NCBI RefSeq assembly: GCF_030936135.1
Contig: NC_082617.1
Coordinates: 802,001 to 866,000 of the forward strand
Direction of reading: 5' to 3'
DNA: 64,000 bases
Source: Gavia stellata
Taxonomy: Eukaryota; Chordata; Aves; Gaviiformes; Gaviidae
Each line of letters opens with the position of its first letter. Positions within the stretch are counted from its first letter, which is position 1. The translations under genes and the position numbers were made by a program. The notes under the pieces are model-generated. The model was not told the DNA's origin. It searched no databases and was given only the letters and a program-made list of their open reading frames with translations. Below, in pieces: positions 47,701 through 61,198 of this stretch.

Positions 47701-49680
47701 TGTTCGGCGGCAAGAGATGTACACCTCTAGCCTTAAGCGCTCATGCTGAAGATCAGATGGGGCAGGAGCCAAAGCATTTGCCATCAATGCTCAAAGTTGA
47801 AAGTTGCCTCAGAAACTGTGCTCCAAGTCAAAACCCCATGGCCTTACTTTATGTAAAGCAGCAGCCTGGCTTTACATAAAGTTTTCATTGCAAAATCTGC
47901 CCTTAGGGGAGAAGGTTATGCAAGACTTAATTTGAACAGTAGGAATGACCCTGAAGTGTTGTTGTCTTTAAAGGCCCTGATGTTTTAAACTCTGACTGCA
48001 GTCAGGGAAGAACCCAGCAGAAGAAAACCAGCTTCTGTGCTCACAAGGCAGACAAGCAGCAGCTTTCTCCATACAGCAAGAAGCGGGGAGATGGCAGAAA
48101 AATCACCGCTTCTGCCATAAGTGGGTTTCCCCGCTTATGCCCCACGCTCTCCAGATAACTCCCGTGCCACTCCCCAGGTGCAGGTACATTTGGGTGCAGC
48201 CTGAAGATACCGAACATACTCCTGCAAGCTCTGCCAGCTGGTGTAGAAAGATGCTTTGGTTATGAGAGGACCTGCAGTTTCAGCCCGTGAGCTAACACAT
48301 TGCTTTGGGATCCTCTGAAACGTCACTCGGAAGCATCAAACCTGACAATCACGGGGCTAATAATTTACAGAGAAAATAACAATGGTGTATCAACAGCAAG
48401 CACCAGCAGCGGGGACTGCTGAGGGATTTACTGCGCAAGGAGGACCTTGCCTGGCGGACCAGCACAACAGAGATGCTGGAAACACAGCTGCATCTCACCC
48501 CACACAGCCTCCCCGTCAGGCACGAGGAGCGACATTCCTGCGAGAGAACCCGCTCCTGGCGGAGTAAGATTTAATGGGACAAGCAAATACATACTGGGTA
48601 CCCTGAGTGCCTCAGCCCTGACTCCTGCCTGTGGAAGGACTGGGGGCCAGGCGAGGACCCTCCAGTGAGGTCTCTGCAGGACCCTGCGGGGCTCTCGGTG
48701 CTGCCCAGTCTTCCCCACGCTGAGGGGCCCAGCCCGTGGGGAGCTGACACCCCAGCTCCGCAGCCTGGTGCATCCCTCAGCCTCGCTGCTCAGGTCCAGA
48801 TGGGTTTTATATTATTTTTCCATTCAGGGAGAGGAGCACTGTAACGCTCACCTTGTGATTTATAACCATCCACATGCAGGTAGTTCCGCTGTGAACACTT
48901 CAGCTCCAGCTGGCTTCTGTTTGGCCCTTTGCACTTTCGTGCCATGCTGTGACTAACCTTGCATGATAACAGCAACCTTTTCACTACTCAGTGCTGGCTT
49001 TTTACCATTTGTTTACCCCACAGCTTTACCTACACTTTGCATGCAGGTTTTACATAGCCTCCAACTCATCTTCCCTGTTGTCTGAGTGTTGGGTTGGTTT
49101 TTTTGTTTAAAGAAAAACAAGATACATTTGGGATTGAAGCTGAAGGCAGGATCCTGCAGCTCAAGCGTGCTCTCTCCTGGGTACTGTTTCTGCACTGGAA
49201 TTGCTGAATTTGGCAGGGAAACAGAAGAAAGAGACCCTGGAGCTGCTGGGCCACAGATGTGGGAGAATCCTGCCTGAGCCACCCTGAGCCATTCCTTGCT
49301 GCGGCTGGGCCCTGCTCCTAGGGATGCTCTAGGGCAGGTCCATGTCTCCAAGCCAGGCACACCAAGAAAGGGCAGGGGAAGAGGGACCTTTTCTGCAAAA
49401 CAGAGACCGGGCTGAAAACACGTCTCCTTCAGCAAACCCATCCGAGCCAGCATGTGCACAGCGTGTGCAAGCAGCATGAGAGCAGCATCAGAGGCAAACT
49501 ACTTGCTTGGACATAGGGAAGGTGACACCGAGCAACTGCCTAGGAACCCCACGCCAAGCACAAACTATTTTTTCCCCCCTTGGGATCTACTTTTTTCTTG
49601 CAGCCTTCCAAAAAACCCAGAGCCCTTCTCCGAATCCAGACCAAGGACAGTGCTGGAGACGCTGGTCTCCACGGAGCAGG
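44800..49680. other. Intergenic or intronic stretch, no gene recognised
   Basis: No recognisable exon or transposon was found. It contains the perfect hairpin at 47846-47882, listed separately. Confidence 0.4.
47846..47882. repeat. Perfect 14-bp hairpin with 9-base loop
   Basis: ACTTTATGTAAAGC (47846-47859), loop agcagcctg, then GCTTTACATAAAGT (47869-47882), an exact reverse complement. Such a structure may be a recombination or replication by-product, a cruciform-prone site, or an RNA hairpin if transcribed. No family was recognised. Confidence 0.75.
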
Positions 49681-49689
49681 CCCCGGGGG

Positions 49690-50640
49690 CAGCGGCTGGG
49701 ACCCCCCCTCCGGCTGCGCTCAGGACCGGCCCAGCCCGGAGAAGCGCCGAACCGCTCGGCCCCGGGGCTGCTCCCCCTCGCCTCCGCCTCAGGAGCGGCT
49801 CTGCCCCGTCCCCGCCGAGAGCCCGTCGGACCAAGCGCAAGGCGGGCTCCCGGACCAGCATCCGCTCGGTCTCCATCGCTCCCAGGAGGGAGCGGGGCGT
49901 CATTAATATAACAGTGTCCCCTTGCAGCGCGCTCAAGTGCCTTCCGAGCGGCGGGGTCTCGGTGCCGGAGGCACTCGGCACGCCGGGGCTGCCCCGCAGT
50001 CCCCCCCGGGGAGAGCGGGGACGGGGTGGGGGGTTGGCTCGGGGCGCGCAGCGGCTGCGGGCGGTGCCGCTGCCCCGGGCCGGCTCCCCACGCCCGGGGC
50101 TCCGCTCCCGGAGAAGAGAAAGCGGAGAGTCCGAGGGCGCTCGGGGAGAGGGGCGGGGGTGCCCCGTGGCCCGGCGGCGGGGAAACGGCGGAACACGGCG
50201 CGGGGCAGCCCGGCGCCCCCCGCCCGGCCCGAGCGCCGACTCACCTGCTCCGGCTCGGCCCCGCCGGCCCCGGGTCCTGCAGGACGCGCTGCCCTCGGCT
50301 CGGCCCGGCACAACCGCCGCTCCCCCGGCGTGAGCCCGCGCAGCCCGGCCCGGCCCCGCCCGCCCCGGCGGCGATGCGCCACCCCCCGAGCCGCGCCCCG
50401 GCCCCCGCCCAAAGGCCCCCCACCCCCCCGCAGGGCTGCCCCGCTGCCGCAGCCCCTCCCGGGACAAAGGGCCGCGGCCCCCGGGGCAGCTGCCCCCCCG
50501 CCCAACACACAGCGACGGCATCGCTCGTGTCCGGCGTGCGGCTCCGCATCAGCGGCCCCGCGGTGCTCCCCGCGCCCAGCCTCCTCCCGAAGCACAGCAA
50601 AGCCGACCCTCAGCTATCGCCCCTCCCGTGCCCCCCTCGA
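49690..50640. promoter_or_regulatory. CpG island, probable promoter
   Basis: About 950 bases of very G+C-rich, CpG-dense sequence, the strongest island before DPP7. On the minus strand a perfect splice donor (CAG|GTGAGT, exon end at 50245) lies inside it, as expected for a first non-coding exon transcribed toward the kinase, whose first coding exon has an acceptor 21 kb downstream. It could equally start a non-coding RNA. Long open frames occur on both strands, but they overlap each other, are Arg/Pro/Gly/Ala-rich and reflect the lack of stops in GC-rich DNA. Confidence 0.65.
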
Positions 50641-51097
50641 GGTCAGGAATTGCCCCCCCACCCCGTGGGACTGTGGCCGGCCGAGTCAGCTCCCGCTGCC
50701 CTGCCCCAGGCAGTACCCCGGCCGCACCTGCACGCACCCCACCATCTTGCACGGACTCCGCTGTTAGACCCCAGACTATTAAATGGCGACAGATCCGGGC
50801 ACCGGGACTTCCCGGTACTTGCACGAAGCCAGAAGAGCCCGTGGGACCCCAGCCTGAGGAAAGAAAGCACTTCCTACTCCTGTCTCTGATGGTGGGCCAA
50901 GTCTTCTCACCTCTCCTCCAGCTCTGCCTCCTCTCCCAGCTGCTACCCAGTCCCTTCACCCCCGGGATAAGGGTGCTCGAAGAGGGTGGCCACACAGCAC
51001 CCACCACCATGCACTCCAGCTCACCATGGACCCGGAGGGCAGGAGCAGGGCAACCCCCCTCACTTGTGCGACGGCCACCACAACGTTTCTCCATTAA

Positions 51098-51973
51098 TCA
51101 CAGAATCACTAAGGTTGGAAAAGACCTGTAAGATCATCAAGTCCAACCATCAACCCAACCCCCCCATGCCCACTAAACCATGTCCCAAAGTGCCACATCC
51201 ACACGTTCCTTGAACACCTCCAGGGATGGTGACTCCACCACCTCCCTGGGCAGACTGTTCCAGTGCTTCACCACTCTCTCAGGAAAGAAGTTTTTCCTAA
51301 TATCCAGCCTGAACCTCCCCTGGCGCAACTTGAGGCCACTTCCTCTTGTCCTGTCACTTGTCACTTGGGAGAAGAGACCAACACCCACCTCACCACAACC
51401 CCCTTTCAGGTAGTTGTAGAGAGCGATGAGGTCTCCCCTCAGCCTCCTCTTCTCCAGACTGAACAACCCCAGCTCCCTCAGCCGCTCCTCATCAGACTTG
51501 TGCTCCAGACCCCTCACCAGCTCCGTCGCCCTTCTCTGGACACGCTCCAGCACCTCAAGGTCCTTCTTGGAGTGAGGGGCCCAAAACTGAACACAGCATT
51601 CGAGGTGCGGCCTCACCAGCGCCGAGTACAGGGGCACGATCACCTCCCTGCTCCTGCTGCCCACACCATTTCTGATACAGGCCAGGATGCCATTGGCCTT
51701 CTTGGCCACCTGGGCACACTGCTGGCTCATATTCAGGTGGCTGTCGATCAACACCCCCAGGTCCTTTTCTGTGGGGCAGCTTTCCAGCCACTCGTCCCCA
51801 AGCCTGGAGCGTTGCATGGGGTTGTTGTGACCCAAGTGCAGGACCCGGCACTTGGCCTTGTTGAACCTCATACAATTGGCCTGGGCCCATCGATCCAGCC
51901 TGTCCAGATCCCTCTGCAGAGCCTTCCGACCCTCGAGCAGATCAACATTCCCGCCCAGCTGGGTGTTTGCAAA
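51098..51973 (-). mobile_element. CR1 LINE 3' fragment, antisense
   Basis: About 875 bases of CR1 in reverse orientation, from the terminal repeats at 51098 up to just past the reverse-transcriptase active site region near 51973. On the minus strand a frame of 232 codons (51871-51173) is open and very like the C-terminal third of the 35-38 kb copy (LRRDL-type C-terminal domain, [13 protein letters not shown]). It is the same young subfamily as that copy, in opposite orientation. Confidence 0.93.
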
Positions 51974-51979
51974 TCATCA

Positions 51980-54900
51980 TTGATACAAACACTGCTGCGA
52001 CACGGGGTGGGGGTGCCCTGTGGGTTTCAGCAACCCCACTGCAAGAGCACACAGGACTCATTTCGGTTATTTGATGACGATAAGACCCAACCTGGGTCAC
52101 ACAGGAGCAGGAGGCAGCTGGGACTTGAGGAACACAGCACACGGAGCCAGAACAGCAATGCAGGCTGCAGGGGAGATGCTTGGAGCAGCCACACAGGCTC
52201 TCCTGGGCGAGGGTCCTTATATCCCCTATGCAGAGGGATGAACCAGCCAGGGTGGTTTCCTCCAGTAAGAAGGAAATCAGGTGGAGCAAAGATGGCTGGT
52301 TGGATACAGTAGGAAACTTCATTTTAGGGGTGTCACAGACCCTCTTCCCCTGAAGCACCGTAGACCCCCTCCATCAGAGCTGGCACAGGGCACTGACATG
52401 TGGAGAGCAACATCTAGCTGCTACAGACCACAAGCGAGTTTTGCCCACATTTCCCCAAGGCCCCAGACATGACATCTTGAAGCCCCTTGTACTTCTGCAT
52501 GGCAACTGCCAACGAGGAAAGCAACATAAATCCCTTCTCTCGGGAACGTCCAGGAGTCACGCTCACCACGTGAAAGGTAGGTTGCTCAGATCACAACACT
52601 AGATGCAGTTTCAAAGCCATTTTCTAGTACAAAAAGACAGCATTCCGACGTAACTAGTTGTTAAGGCTCTTAACGGCTTCTAGGTACCTGACTTTAAGAA
52701 TATTTACTGCCCATTTACTGCTATCTTGTAAAGACGGTTGCTAAGATGCAGCTGTACAATGAGAAACCATCTTCAGAAGCGTCCTTCCACTGCAGTGCAG
52801 GATCTGAGAGCAGCTGGCTGGGCAGTTACTGCTCCGAGATTCAGGGCAGCAGCGACCCGCAGAGCTGCCCAGCCCAGGTGTACTCACAAGCCAGGCTACA
52901 ACTTTGGGCTACAAACTCCTCCCTCAAACTGGTAACCATTTCAGGCACATTTTCCACAAATGCGGTGGGAACAAGCAGATTGCACGTGTGGCGTCAGGAG
53001 CTCGTCAGCAGACTGGCACCCCAGGGCTGCCCGTCAGGCTGTGCTCTGGGTACCCATGGCCATTTCCTTTAGGGGAAACTGGGAACGGGATTAACAGGGA
53101 CTAAAATCAAATCAATTCACAGGGCAGACATGTCAGTGATCTCAGCAAATCCAACAGGTCGGCCAGGCAAGTCCCATGAACAAAAGCTCACATTAGGCTG
53201 CGGGTGCATCCCCAGTTTGGAGGTGAGTCCCAGGCACGTCTCTCCTCGCTGCAGTGCAGTCTCCCCTTTGGGTATGCCTGGCCTGACTTGCTGCCCAGCC
53301 AGCTGTCCTGCTTCTCCTGCCCTCCCTCCTGCCTGCTCTTTCTACAATGTCCATCAACAGCAACACATTCAGTGCTAAGGTAGGAGGAGAACCACAGCTC
53401 TTTTCTCCCCTTTCACTCTTCTCAGCACACAGACACCCCCTCACAGGCTGCATACCTGTGTGATGCACCCGGCCAAGCTCGTGACCCGCTACGCTCCACA
53501 GAGCACCCTGCTACGTTGTCCTGCCTCACCTGCGAGCACGGATCATTTTCCCTGCAACAAGCAGCACGCAGAGCAGCCCTAGCAGCAGCTGTCTGCTCTT
53601 ACAGCTAGGAGGAGAGCTGCAAGCTATCGAGCTATCATCAGCAGGTGCCAAAGCAGAGAGGTGCTGTCCCTGTGCTCAGGTGCAATCCAGCTGAACAACA
53701 CACAAGCAGCCCCATCAACACCAGCTGGATGGCTCAGTGGTCCCAGTGTCCGCATCATTAGGGCTAACGAACACCAGACAGGCAACCCACCAGCAACACC
53801 GCTTTCAAGCAGACACAGTGCCAGCAACAAACTTAGTGTTGATGGCTGAGAAGCACCTACATTACTCTACAGAAAACCACAAGAAGACCCAGGTGTAAGT
53901 GCCACTTACATTTCCTCTTGCAAGAATTTCCTTCTCTCGTCCAGGTGCTTTTCTCCTACAGCAAGACCTTAAACGATGCCACCATCTCTCCCAGCCTCCT
54001 TGGTGCCCGCAGCTCACCCCAGGCCAGCATGCCCATGGCCCCCATGCACAGCTGGCAGGAGCAGGGGCTCCGGCATGCCTGCAGCAGCACGCTCAGGCAG
54101 CAGCTCTGCTCTAATGGCAGCTTGCAACCCTTCCTCCACCTCTGCTTTCAATCACTTCAGGATTATCAAGGACCCTGGGAGGTTGTCAAGGATGTTCTTT
54201 TCTGGGTGCTTGCTGTCACTGAAGTAATTAAATAAAGGTCAAAGGGTGTTCCTGGAGGAGCTGAGCAGCCAGTTAAGCCTCTCATCTGAAGTGCAGCCCA
54301 GGACACCAAGTGGTTCTGGGCGTTTCCAAGCCAACCAGCAGCCATAGTGCCCCACTGGGAACTTGCGGGGTGACAGCTGCCTGTCCCAAACACTGGAGCT
54401 CTCTGCAGGTGGTGTTGAAAGATCAGTGACAGAACCACAGGTGTGACAGCCACAGCTAGGATTTGGTCCCAAAGCATCGACCTGAAGAGGAGCCTCTGGC
54501 AGGTGCAAAAGAGCCTAGCAGAAAAGGTCCAGCGTCCGGAAAATACTTCCGCTGAGAACGGATGGGGGCCCAGGTGCATTTCAGTGAATGCCCTGATCTT
54601 GGGAGAGCCCCTTTTCCCGTGGGTAAGGGACCCCCCGGGATCCCCAGCTGGGCCTGCAGACCAGGGCAACAAAGAGAAGAACAGAAGGAGACTTGAGGTG
54701 GGTCCAAGAACCTGCCTTTTTCAAACTCAAACTCAGGGAAAAGCCGTGTCCTCCAAAGCACAGCCTGACATCACGCTATAGGTCAATACAATGCAAGATA
54801 TTTGTTCCCTTTGTGCTCCTTGGGAAGTATCTTCTAGAAAAGACTTGTGCAATCACACTGTCTCCACCTGTTTGTCCTGCCTTGGACAATTTGGGGCTCA

Positions 54901-57900
54901 CTTGTCATTTCAGCCACATCTGACAGAAAGGTCAAGACCTCAGAGGTGCTTGGTTTTGTGAAATCAGGCAGCACATGGGGAAGCGAGTCCCTGTTTGTGC
55001 TCCCAGTGCAGGAGGTGCTGCAGCCTTTAGCAGACATTTGACAATCCACCCCCCCAGAGCAACTACCTCAAGGTCCAGCAGTGGAAGAGGCTCTGGTAGG
55101 AGCTTGCACCTTCTTAGACACCAAGAACAGCACAGCAGCATACCCAACTGGAAGAAACCCTTGAAGAAAGCCTCTAGTCAGCACAGGGACTGCCCACATC
55201 TGCCAAAATATCTTCTGCGGCTCCTCTTGCCAACGTGGGACAACATGGGACAGCCAGGAGACTGTCAACACTGAATAGAGCACCACAGAATTGGGTCCTG
55301 CCAGAAGGGGGAAGTTTACAGCTTGAGAAATTGTGTGCACGAACCCTTCTCATACCCCAGAGGAGGAAAAATCTGGTTGATGTGTCACCCCCCAGGCACT
55401 GTGGCTGACTCTAATCCTTTAAACAAGCCTGAGGCTGCTGCTGAGCCCCATCGCGGTGCACAGCTGTGCTGGCCGTGCGCACCCGTTAGCAGCTGCCTCC
55501 AGGACCTTGTCCTTGAACATCCTTGAGGACTGATAACATCCCTGCCCGCTAGCCTGACCAGGTGCAGACACGTCGTCCCTTGGCATGCTCCCAAGCCATG
55601 GGATCTGCTGCACCCTGTGCAGAAACGGGAGAGGCCTGGACTCTGGCAGGAGCAGCATGTGCAGGGAGACCCCCAGCCTCACCTCTCCTGCCTGCAAAAT
55701 GTGATGCTTGCTGACTGCTCTGCACGATAAGCCGCTCATAGCAGGGACGGCCCCTCACTCACCACCAGCCCACCCACTCCTGCCCACAGGCAAGTTCCCA
55801 TTTTCTGGCTTACAAAAGTCACTCTTAGCTTTTGGCATTGCTGAACCTTACTCAGGGATGGACTGTGCCCTCCTGAAAAACACAACAGCCAAGTGGCACC
55901 AAATCTGTCACACACGGCCCAACCATGCCCCACTTCCAACTGGATTTGGAGGCATCGCTTGCGGAGTAAATTCGGAGCAATGAACACCTGCCAGAAGTGC
56001 ACAGACTGCTCGAGTTAAGAAAAGCCAACGGTGAAAATGCAATTTCTGGGGGGCAGAGCCCTTCACCAGCACTCTCACTGACACCTTCTGAGGCTGCACA
56101 GCAGTCCGGTGGTCCCTCTAGTTTGTGCCCACTTCTGCCTGCAGCGCGGAGCTGTGGGTCCCAGCAGCAGCCTGCCACCAAGCGCCACTGGCAGATTTGA
56201 TGCACCCCAGAGCACTGATCACGGCATCTCCTGAGGCTGTGGTGTCCAGAGTCACCGCTTGGCACCCCTCCACGGTGCTGACCCAGACAGCAGAGGTGGC
56301 CCACAGAGCCGGCCTCACGCCCGGCCAGGCCCAGCCCCCAGCTCTCCTGTGGCAGCTTGCGCCGCTGCAGCAGTGCAGCCACATCGCTCCTCAGCTAACT
56401 GCCTCATGAAGGTCACGGTGCCACTAAACCTGACCTCCCGAAGAATCTTATCAGGAGGCTGGTGCTGTAACACCACTTTGCGCAGTGCACGCACGTTCTG
56501 CTCTGGCAAGCCTGCACATGGATTGACGTTAGCACTTGGTCACCTGGCTGGCACAAACCACATGCTGCCTCCAGCATCCAAGGCTCAGCGCTGCACCGCA
56601 CCGCTCCCAGCTCGCTGTGCTCCTCAGGGACATGGTTTCTTTGTACCTCCAGTGCCACCGTGCTGAGCTCTGGCTCAAAGCAGCAGCTAGCGTGGCCCCA
56701 GGAACATCCACCCAGTGCTTTACAGGGACACGAGCAGCAAAAGAAAAGGTCAAACCTTTCCTCTGATGACCACCCGGCCAAAAAAAGATGGGGGTAAGCA
56801 CAACCTCTGCAGGGAGGCCTTCTCCCAGCCAGACACTGCAGCCTTCCACATCACATCCTCTGTGAGCTAAGAGACCTGCCCACAGCGTTTTCCTGGGCTA
56901 CACCGTTTCTGCAATCCAGAAGAAATCCAGCTGCCGCTCGAAGGCATGGCCGCACCTTCCCCCTGCTTCAGCTGCCCCTGCCCTCCACCCTGTGCTGGCA
57001 CCAACCTCTGCACCAACTGTCTTGTGAGCCAGACCTGAAAAAAATTAATTCAACAGGAGAAAAGGGAAACTATTTTTCAGCTGGCTCAGCTCCCTGGTCC
57101 TGCTCTTTACCCAACAGCACAAACCCATGCCTGGGAGGGACCACAAGGAGCACCTGATTGGGGAGGGGGTGCCCCCTTCTCCTAGCTCCGACCTGGGCAT
57201 ACACAAGACCGAGTGGCCGGGTAACCTTGGCCTTGCTGCAATTACAGGGCCAGCTTCCCACCTCCGCTGCCTTTTTGGCCTCTACAGTACACAGGCCAAT
57301 GTCCAATGCTCCCCTTTTTGAATCCTTGACCACCTTCTCCTGTATTTTTCTCCACTTGCTCCACACGCTGAAGTGTAGGGACCTCTTCCAAAATAAAACT
57401 GCGTTTTTTGTCCAAGAGGATGCTCCCAGGCTGTCAGCTGAAAGCAAGGGAGAGGGTGCAGTGTCCAAATACACCATATCCTCACTCTCAGCAAGACCAC
57501 TCCAAGTCGTGATGCTGTTCCATGCTGTCACCGCAAGCAGCCAGAAGAGCATGGGGAAGGGGGGGCCAGGCAGCTCTCCAGGAACCACTGCAGCAGGCAG
57601 AGGAGTCAGGGAGGCTGCACTCTCATTTGGCCACTGCTCAGGAGTTACACAGGTGAACACTAACAGCCCTCAGTCTCAGCCATGGCACACCAGGGAGCTG
57701 AGTTTCCACCCACGGAGCCAAACCCCACCGCTACCCCCCCAAGACCTCCATTGCTGCCCCACAGAGCCCCCACGCTGACCAGCGATGCAGGCCCGCTGGG
57801 GAGGCCTTTGAGCATGTAATAGGTATTGCTTGATCTCAAAGGCACTCTGGAAATTTTTGTAAATGAAGATACATAGATCCTACTTCCTCCAAAGAGGGAA

Positions 57901-58650
57901 ACTGAAGTTACACAATTACTACATGCAAGGCTGTTTATAATTGACTATACGCTTAACCTGTCTTCCTATTTTCAGTATGTTTGAACGTCCCATTTCCAGC
58001 CTGCCAGCTAGGACCAAGGGACCTTTACACCAGCCATTCTTTAGCTGACACAGACAATAGAAACCGATCCAGGGAAAGGCAGTGCAGTGCCACAGGTTAT
58101 TAGAGCAAGACATGCTGCTCATTTCAGACAGAAGTGCCCGATCTCTCCACTCTCACAGAATAGAAAATTAGAAACCTAGGGCAGAGAGAAGAAGGATTTA
58201 CATAATTTTAAATGACTAGACAAAATACAAATGCAGCCATTTAGAAATACAGGAGTGCACTGTTCGGGTCCAGAGGTCACTCCAAGCACCCCCTGCTCTT
58301 TTATCCCACCAAGGCCAAGTATCTGACCAAGGGAGATTGGAAGGAGCTTGTCCAGCTGGAGCTGCCCAGGGCTGACCATCTGAAAGTACCACCAGAGAGG
58401 GACTTGCCTCTCAGTTTAGTATTTTTGGATGAGTTTAATATTATTGACAGGGGAAGGACAAAACCAGACTATTTCTTTATCTTTTCAGATCTTGGAAAGC
58501 CTTTGGCTCTTTATCCCATCCACCAGCAAGTATTTTTATTTCTGAAGATACTAAGAGCCTTTTTAAAGGTATTCTTTTATCAGGACTGGTTTACACAAAA
58601 GGCTTTGGTGAAAAACCTTTTCCTCACCCCAGTACGAAGATTGGCCGTCT
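51980..58650. other. Unassigned stretch between CR1 copies
   Basis: No conserved exon was recognised. Between about 55850 and 57660 the minus strand has more and longer open frames than its surroundings (196 codons at 57660-57070, 176 at 56382-55852) but no domain that I can name. It could be a decayed transposon or chance. Confidence 0.35.
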
Positions 58651-58654
58651 AATC

Positions 58655-58838
58655 TGGTCAAACATTGGAACAGGCTGCCCAGGGAGGTGGTGGAGTCACC
58701 CTCACTGGAGGTGTTCAAAAAATGTGTGGACATGGCACTGAGGGACATGGTTTAGTGGGCATGGTGGTGTTGGGTTGATGGTTGGACTTGATGATCTTAC
58801 AGGTCTTTTACAACCTTGATGATTCTGTGATTCTGTGA
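58655..58838 (+). mobile_element. CR1 LINE 3' end
   Basis: Holds aacaggctgcccagggaggt, gtgtggacatggcactgagg, gttggacttgatgatcttac and terminal gattctgtgattctgtga. About 180 bases, 5'-truncated, with the intact CR1 terminus. Confidence 0.93.
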
Positions 58839-58839
58839 A

Positions 58840-60990
58840 TATCTTTGCCCATGTCACCTCATGGATTTCCCTAACCTCTTCATAAAGCTTGGCAATGAGT
58901 ACAAATCCTTTATTCTTCCCTAAAGCCCTGGATTACACACCTCACAGGCATTACTTGTAGCCTAACTCTGCAAAGCTCTTTGGAACAGATTTTAGATAAG
59001 CAGTAGTCTAAAAATAAGATCTTAATCCTGCTACGTGCAGCACACCCTTCACCCTAAGCCCACATCGGACCCGCTCCAAGGACCAGTTCCAGCCTTTCCT
59101 CTCCACTGCAAAAGCAAACAATTTCATGCTAATGTGTTTAGTTTTCTTTGTATCAGTTCACATTTTAAACTAACAGGTCTGAAGACTATCCAGTAGTTTA
59201 TGAAGTAGAATAGCCTCCTATGTCACAGCCTTCTCCTCTCTGGGGAGGTGGGAAGAAACTTGCTTGAGCCTCATCCTTTGCAGAAATAAACCTGCTCAGG
59301 AGCATCAAACTGAAACCGTTTTAAAAACAACAGCCCCCCAAAAAACAGGGATTTCAAAGTCTTAATTATAATGACACTTTATTGAAAGCACAAACCTGGG
59401 AGTGCAGGAAATTAAAAACTAACATAATTGAAATACTACTCAGAATTCCTCTAATATTTTCATTCTATTAAATTCATAAAGGAAGTGTGATACTGTTTAA
59501 GTCCTAATGCACTAAAAAACATTTTTTCAATCAAGTGACCAGACTATCGGGGATAAATCTTACGCAAGCTTCAGACAAGTAGGCAGGATCTCTGTACCTA
59601 CTTGGTTGGGAACTCGAGTACAAAATCAGCCCTAGAGAAGCCCTGGCCAGAGCCACTCACGCATCCTCAGAACCTGCTGCTGTTCTTTCATCATGCCAAG
59701 ATAGGCTAGATCTGCCTTCCACCTGTGTTTGTTATCTTGTGACTGCCTGAACCAGACCAATCTCCTATGGTGTGGTTGCCACTATGTGTTTGCAGATGGT
59801 AAGTAGACATGAAAATGCTGCTTCTGCAGCTTCCCACCCATGACCACATCCTTTAAATCTTCTTTCTACAACAGCTCCTTTGGTCTTCAGTAAGCTAAAA
59901 CCCTTCCTTTATAAACTACAAACTTCCACAACATTCACAGACATCTTGTAAAGTGTCTGCAACATTTTGAATAAGCTGACAATGTACTGATCCTTTGGGG
60001 TAAAACCAGGCCTTTGTTTGCATGTTTATACAGTACTTGGCATAACAAGATCAAGCTAGATCATAGGTACTGCTGAGTTTACTTACAGCCATACTAGCAG
60101 GTCCAGCCCTGCCCAGTTTGCAATGCGACTTTCTCCATTCCCCTTTTCCTTCAGGGCCGCATGCCCTTTGGGGTATCTGCTGAGGCCTCTCTCTGGAACC
60201 AAAAACCTACAGTAATCACCCATTAAACGATTTCATGCTGCTCCGGACTTACTCTCAGAACACCGTAAGCTCCCTCTCTCCCCAGTATGCCCAACCACAG
60301 AGCCACCAGTGTATCACCACCATGGGGACATGCTCCATTCTTGTCAGACTTACATCCTCCTGCTGAGAGTGAGAGGCATCCTCCAGACCTCCTCTTCTCT
60401 GCTGCTCCCTTCACCCACCACTCCTCACCAGAGAGGTGGACATAAGCCAACAAACCCCATGGTGGATCTTCACCCCGATTTTCTCCTATGCTACTTTCTT
60501 CATCTCCACTGGGTACTGAGCAGAGCTGCCATGGCCCCGGCACGCTGGCTGGGCTTTCGCTCCTCCTCAGCTCTTCCTTCTCACGCAAACATCATGGAGG
60601 GGACCTGAGGTGCCACCACTCGTCCTTGCAAAGGCCAGCACCAGTTCAGCACCAGGATGCAAATGCCGGCAAATGCTGCAGAGGCTCAAAGGGTGGAAGC
60701 CAGCAGCGAAGCCAGGGGGGAGACACGCGTCCCCTGCCCAGCAGCTCCTGCCAGACCTGCGGGGACGGTGCAGCGGCCTAGCGCCAGCACCGAGCCTCGC
60801 TGCCTTCTACCCTCCTCATCCCCGTGCCACAAGCTGGGTTCCTGGCACCGAGACCAGAGCCATAAAGGCCTGGCAGCACAGACAGCACACCCGACTGGGA
60901 GCTGCGCGCCACCGCCTGACCCCTCAGAGGGGGCACACAGGCCCCTGCCAGCCACCCCATCACCCGGTATCACCGCAGGCCCCTCACCAC
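58840..60990. other. Upstream region of DPP7, no gene recognised
   Basis: AT-rich unique sequence from 58840 to about 60200 grades into the G+C-rich flank of the DPP7 island. No exon or repeat was recognised. Confidence 0.4.
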
Positions 60991-61198
60991 CCCGCCCTGC
61001 CTCAGCACCCCTGGGAACGCGCTGAGGCTCCTGGCCCGACCCCCGCACCCTCCACGGGGCCCAGGAGGCGACGCCCGGGCCGGCCCCGCCTGCCTCGGCC
61101 CCCGCAGCCGCACGCACAGGCTGCGCGGGCAAAGCAGCCCCGAGAGAATGCCCCCTCAGGCAACATGGCGGTGCGCCGGTAGGCAGGGCCCTCGCGTG

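Noticed and set aside
49452-50521. Long overlapping open frames (293 codons +, 318 codons -, and others) in the CpG island
   Set aside because: They overlap on both strands, are rich in Arg, Pro, Gly and Ala, show no domain, and are expected where GC-rich sequence has few stop codons.
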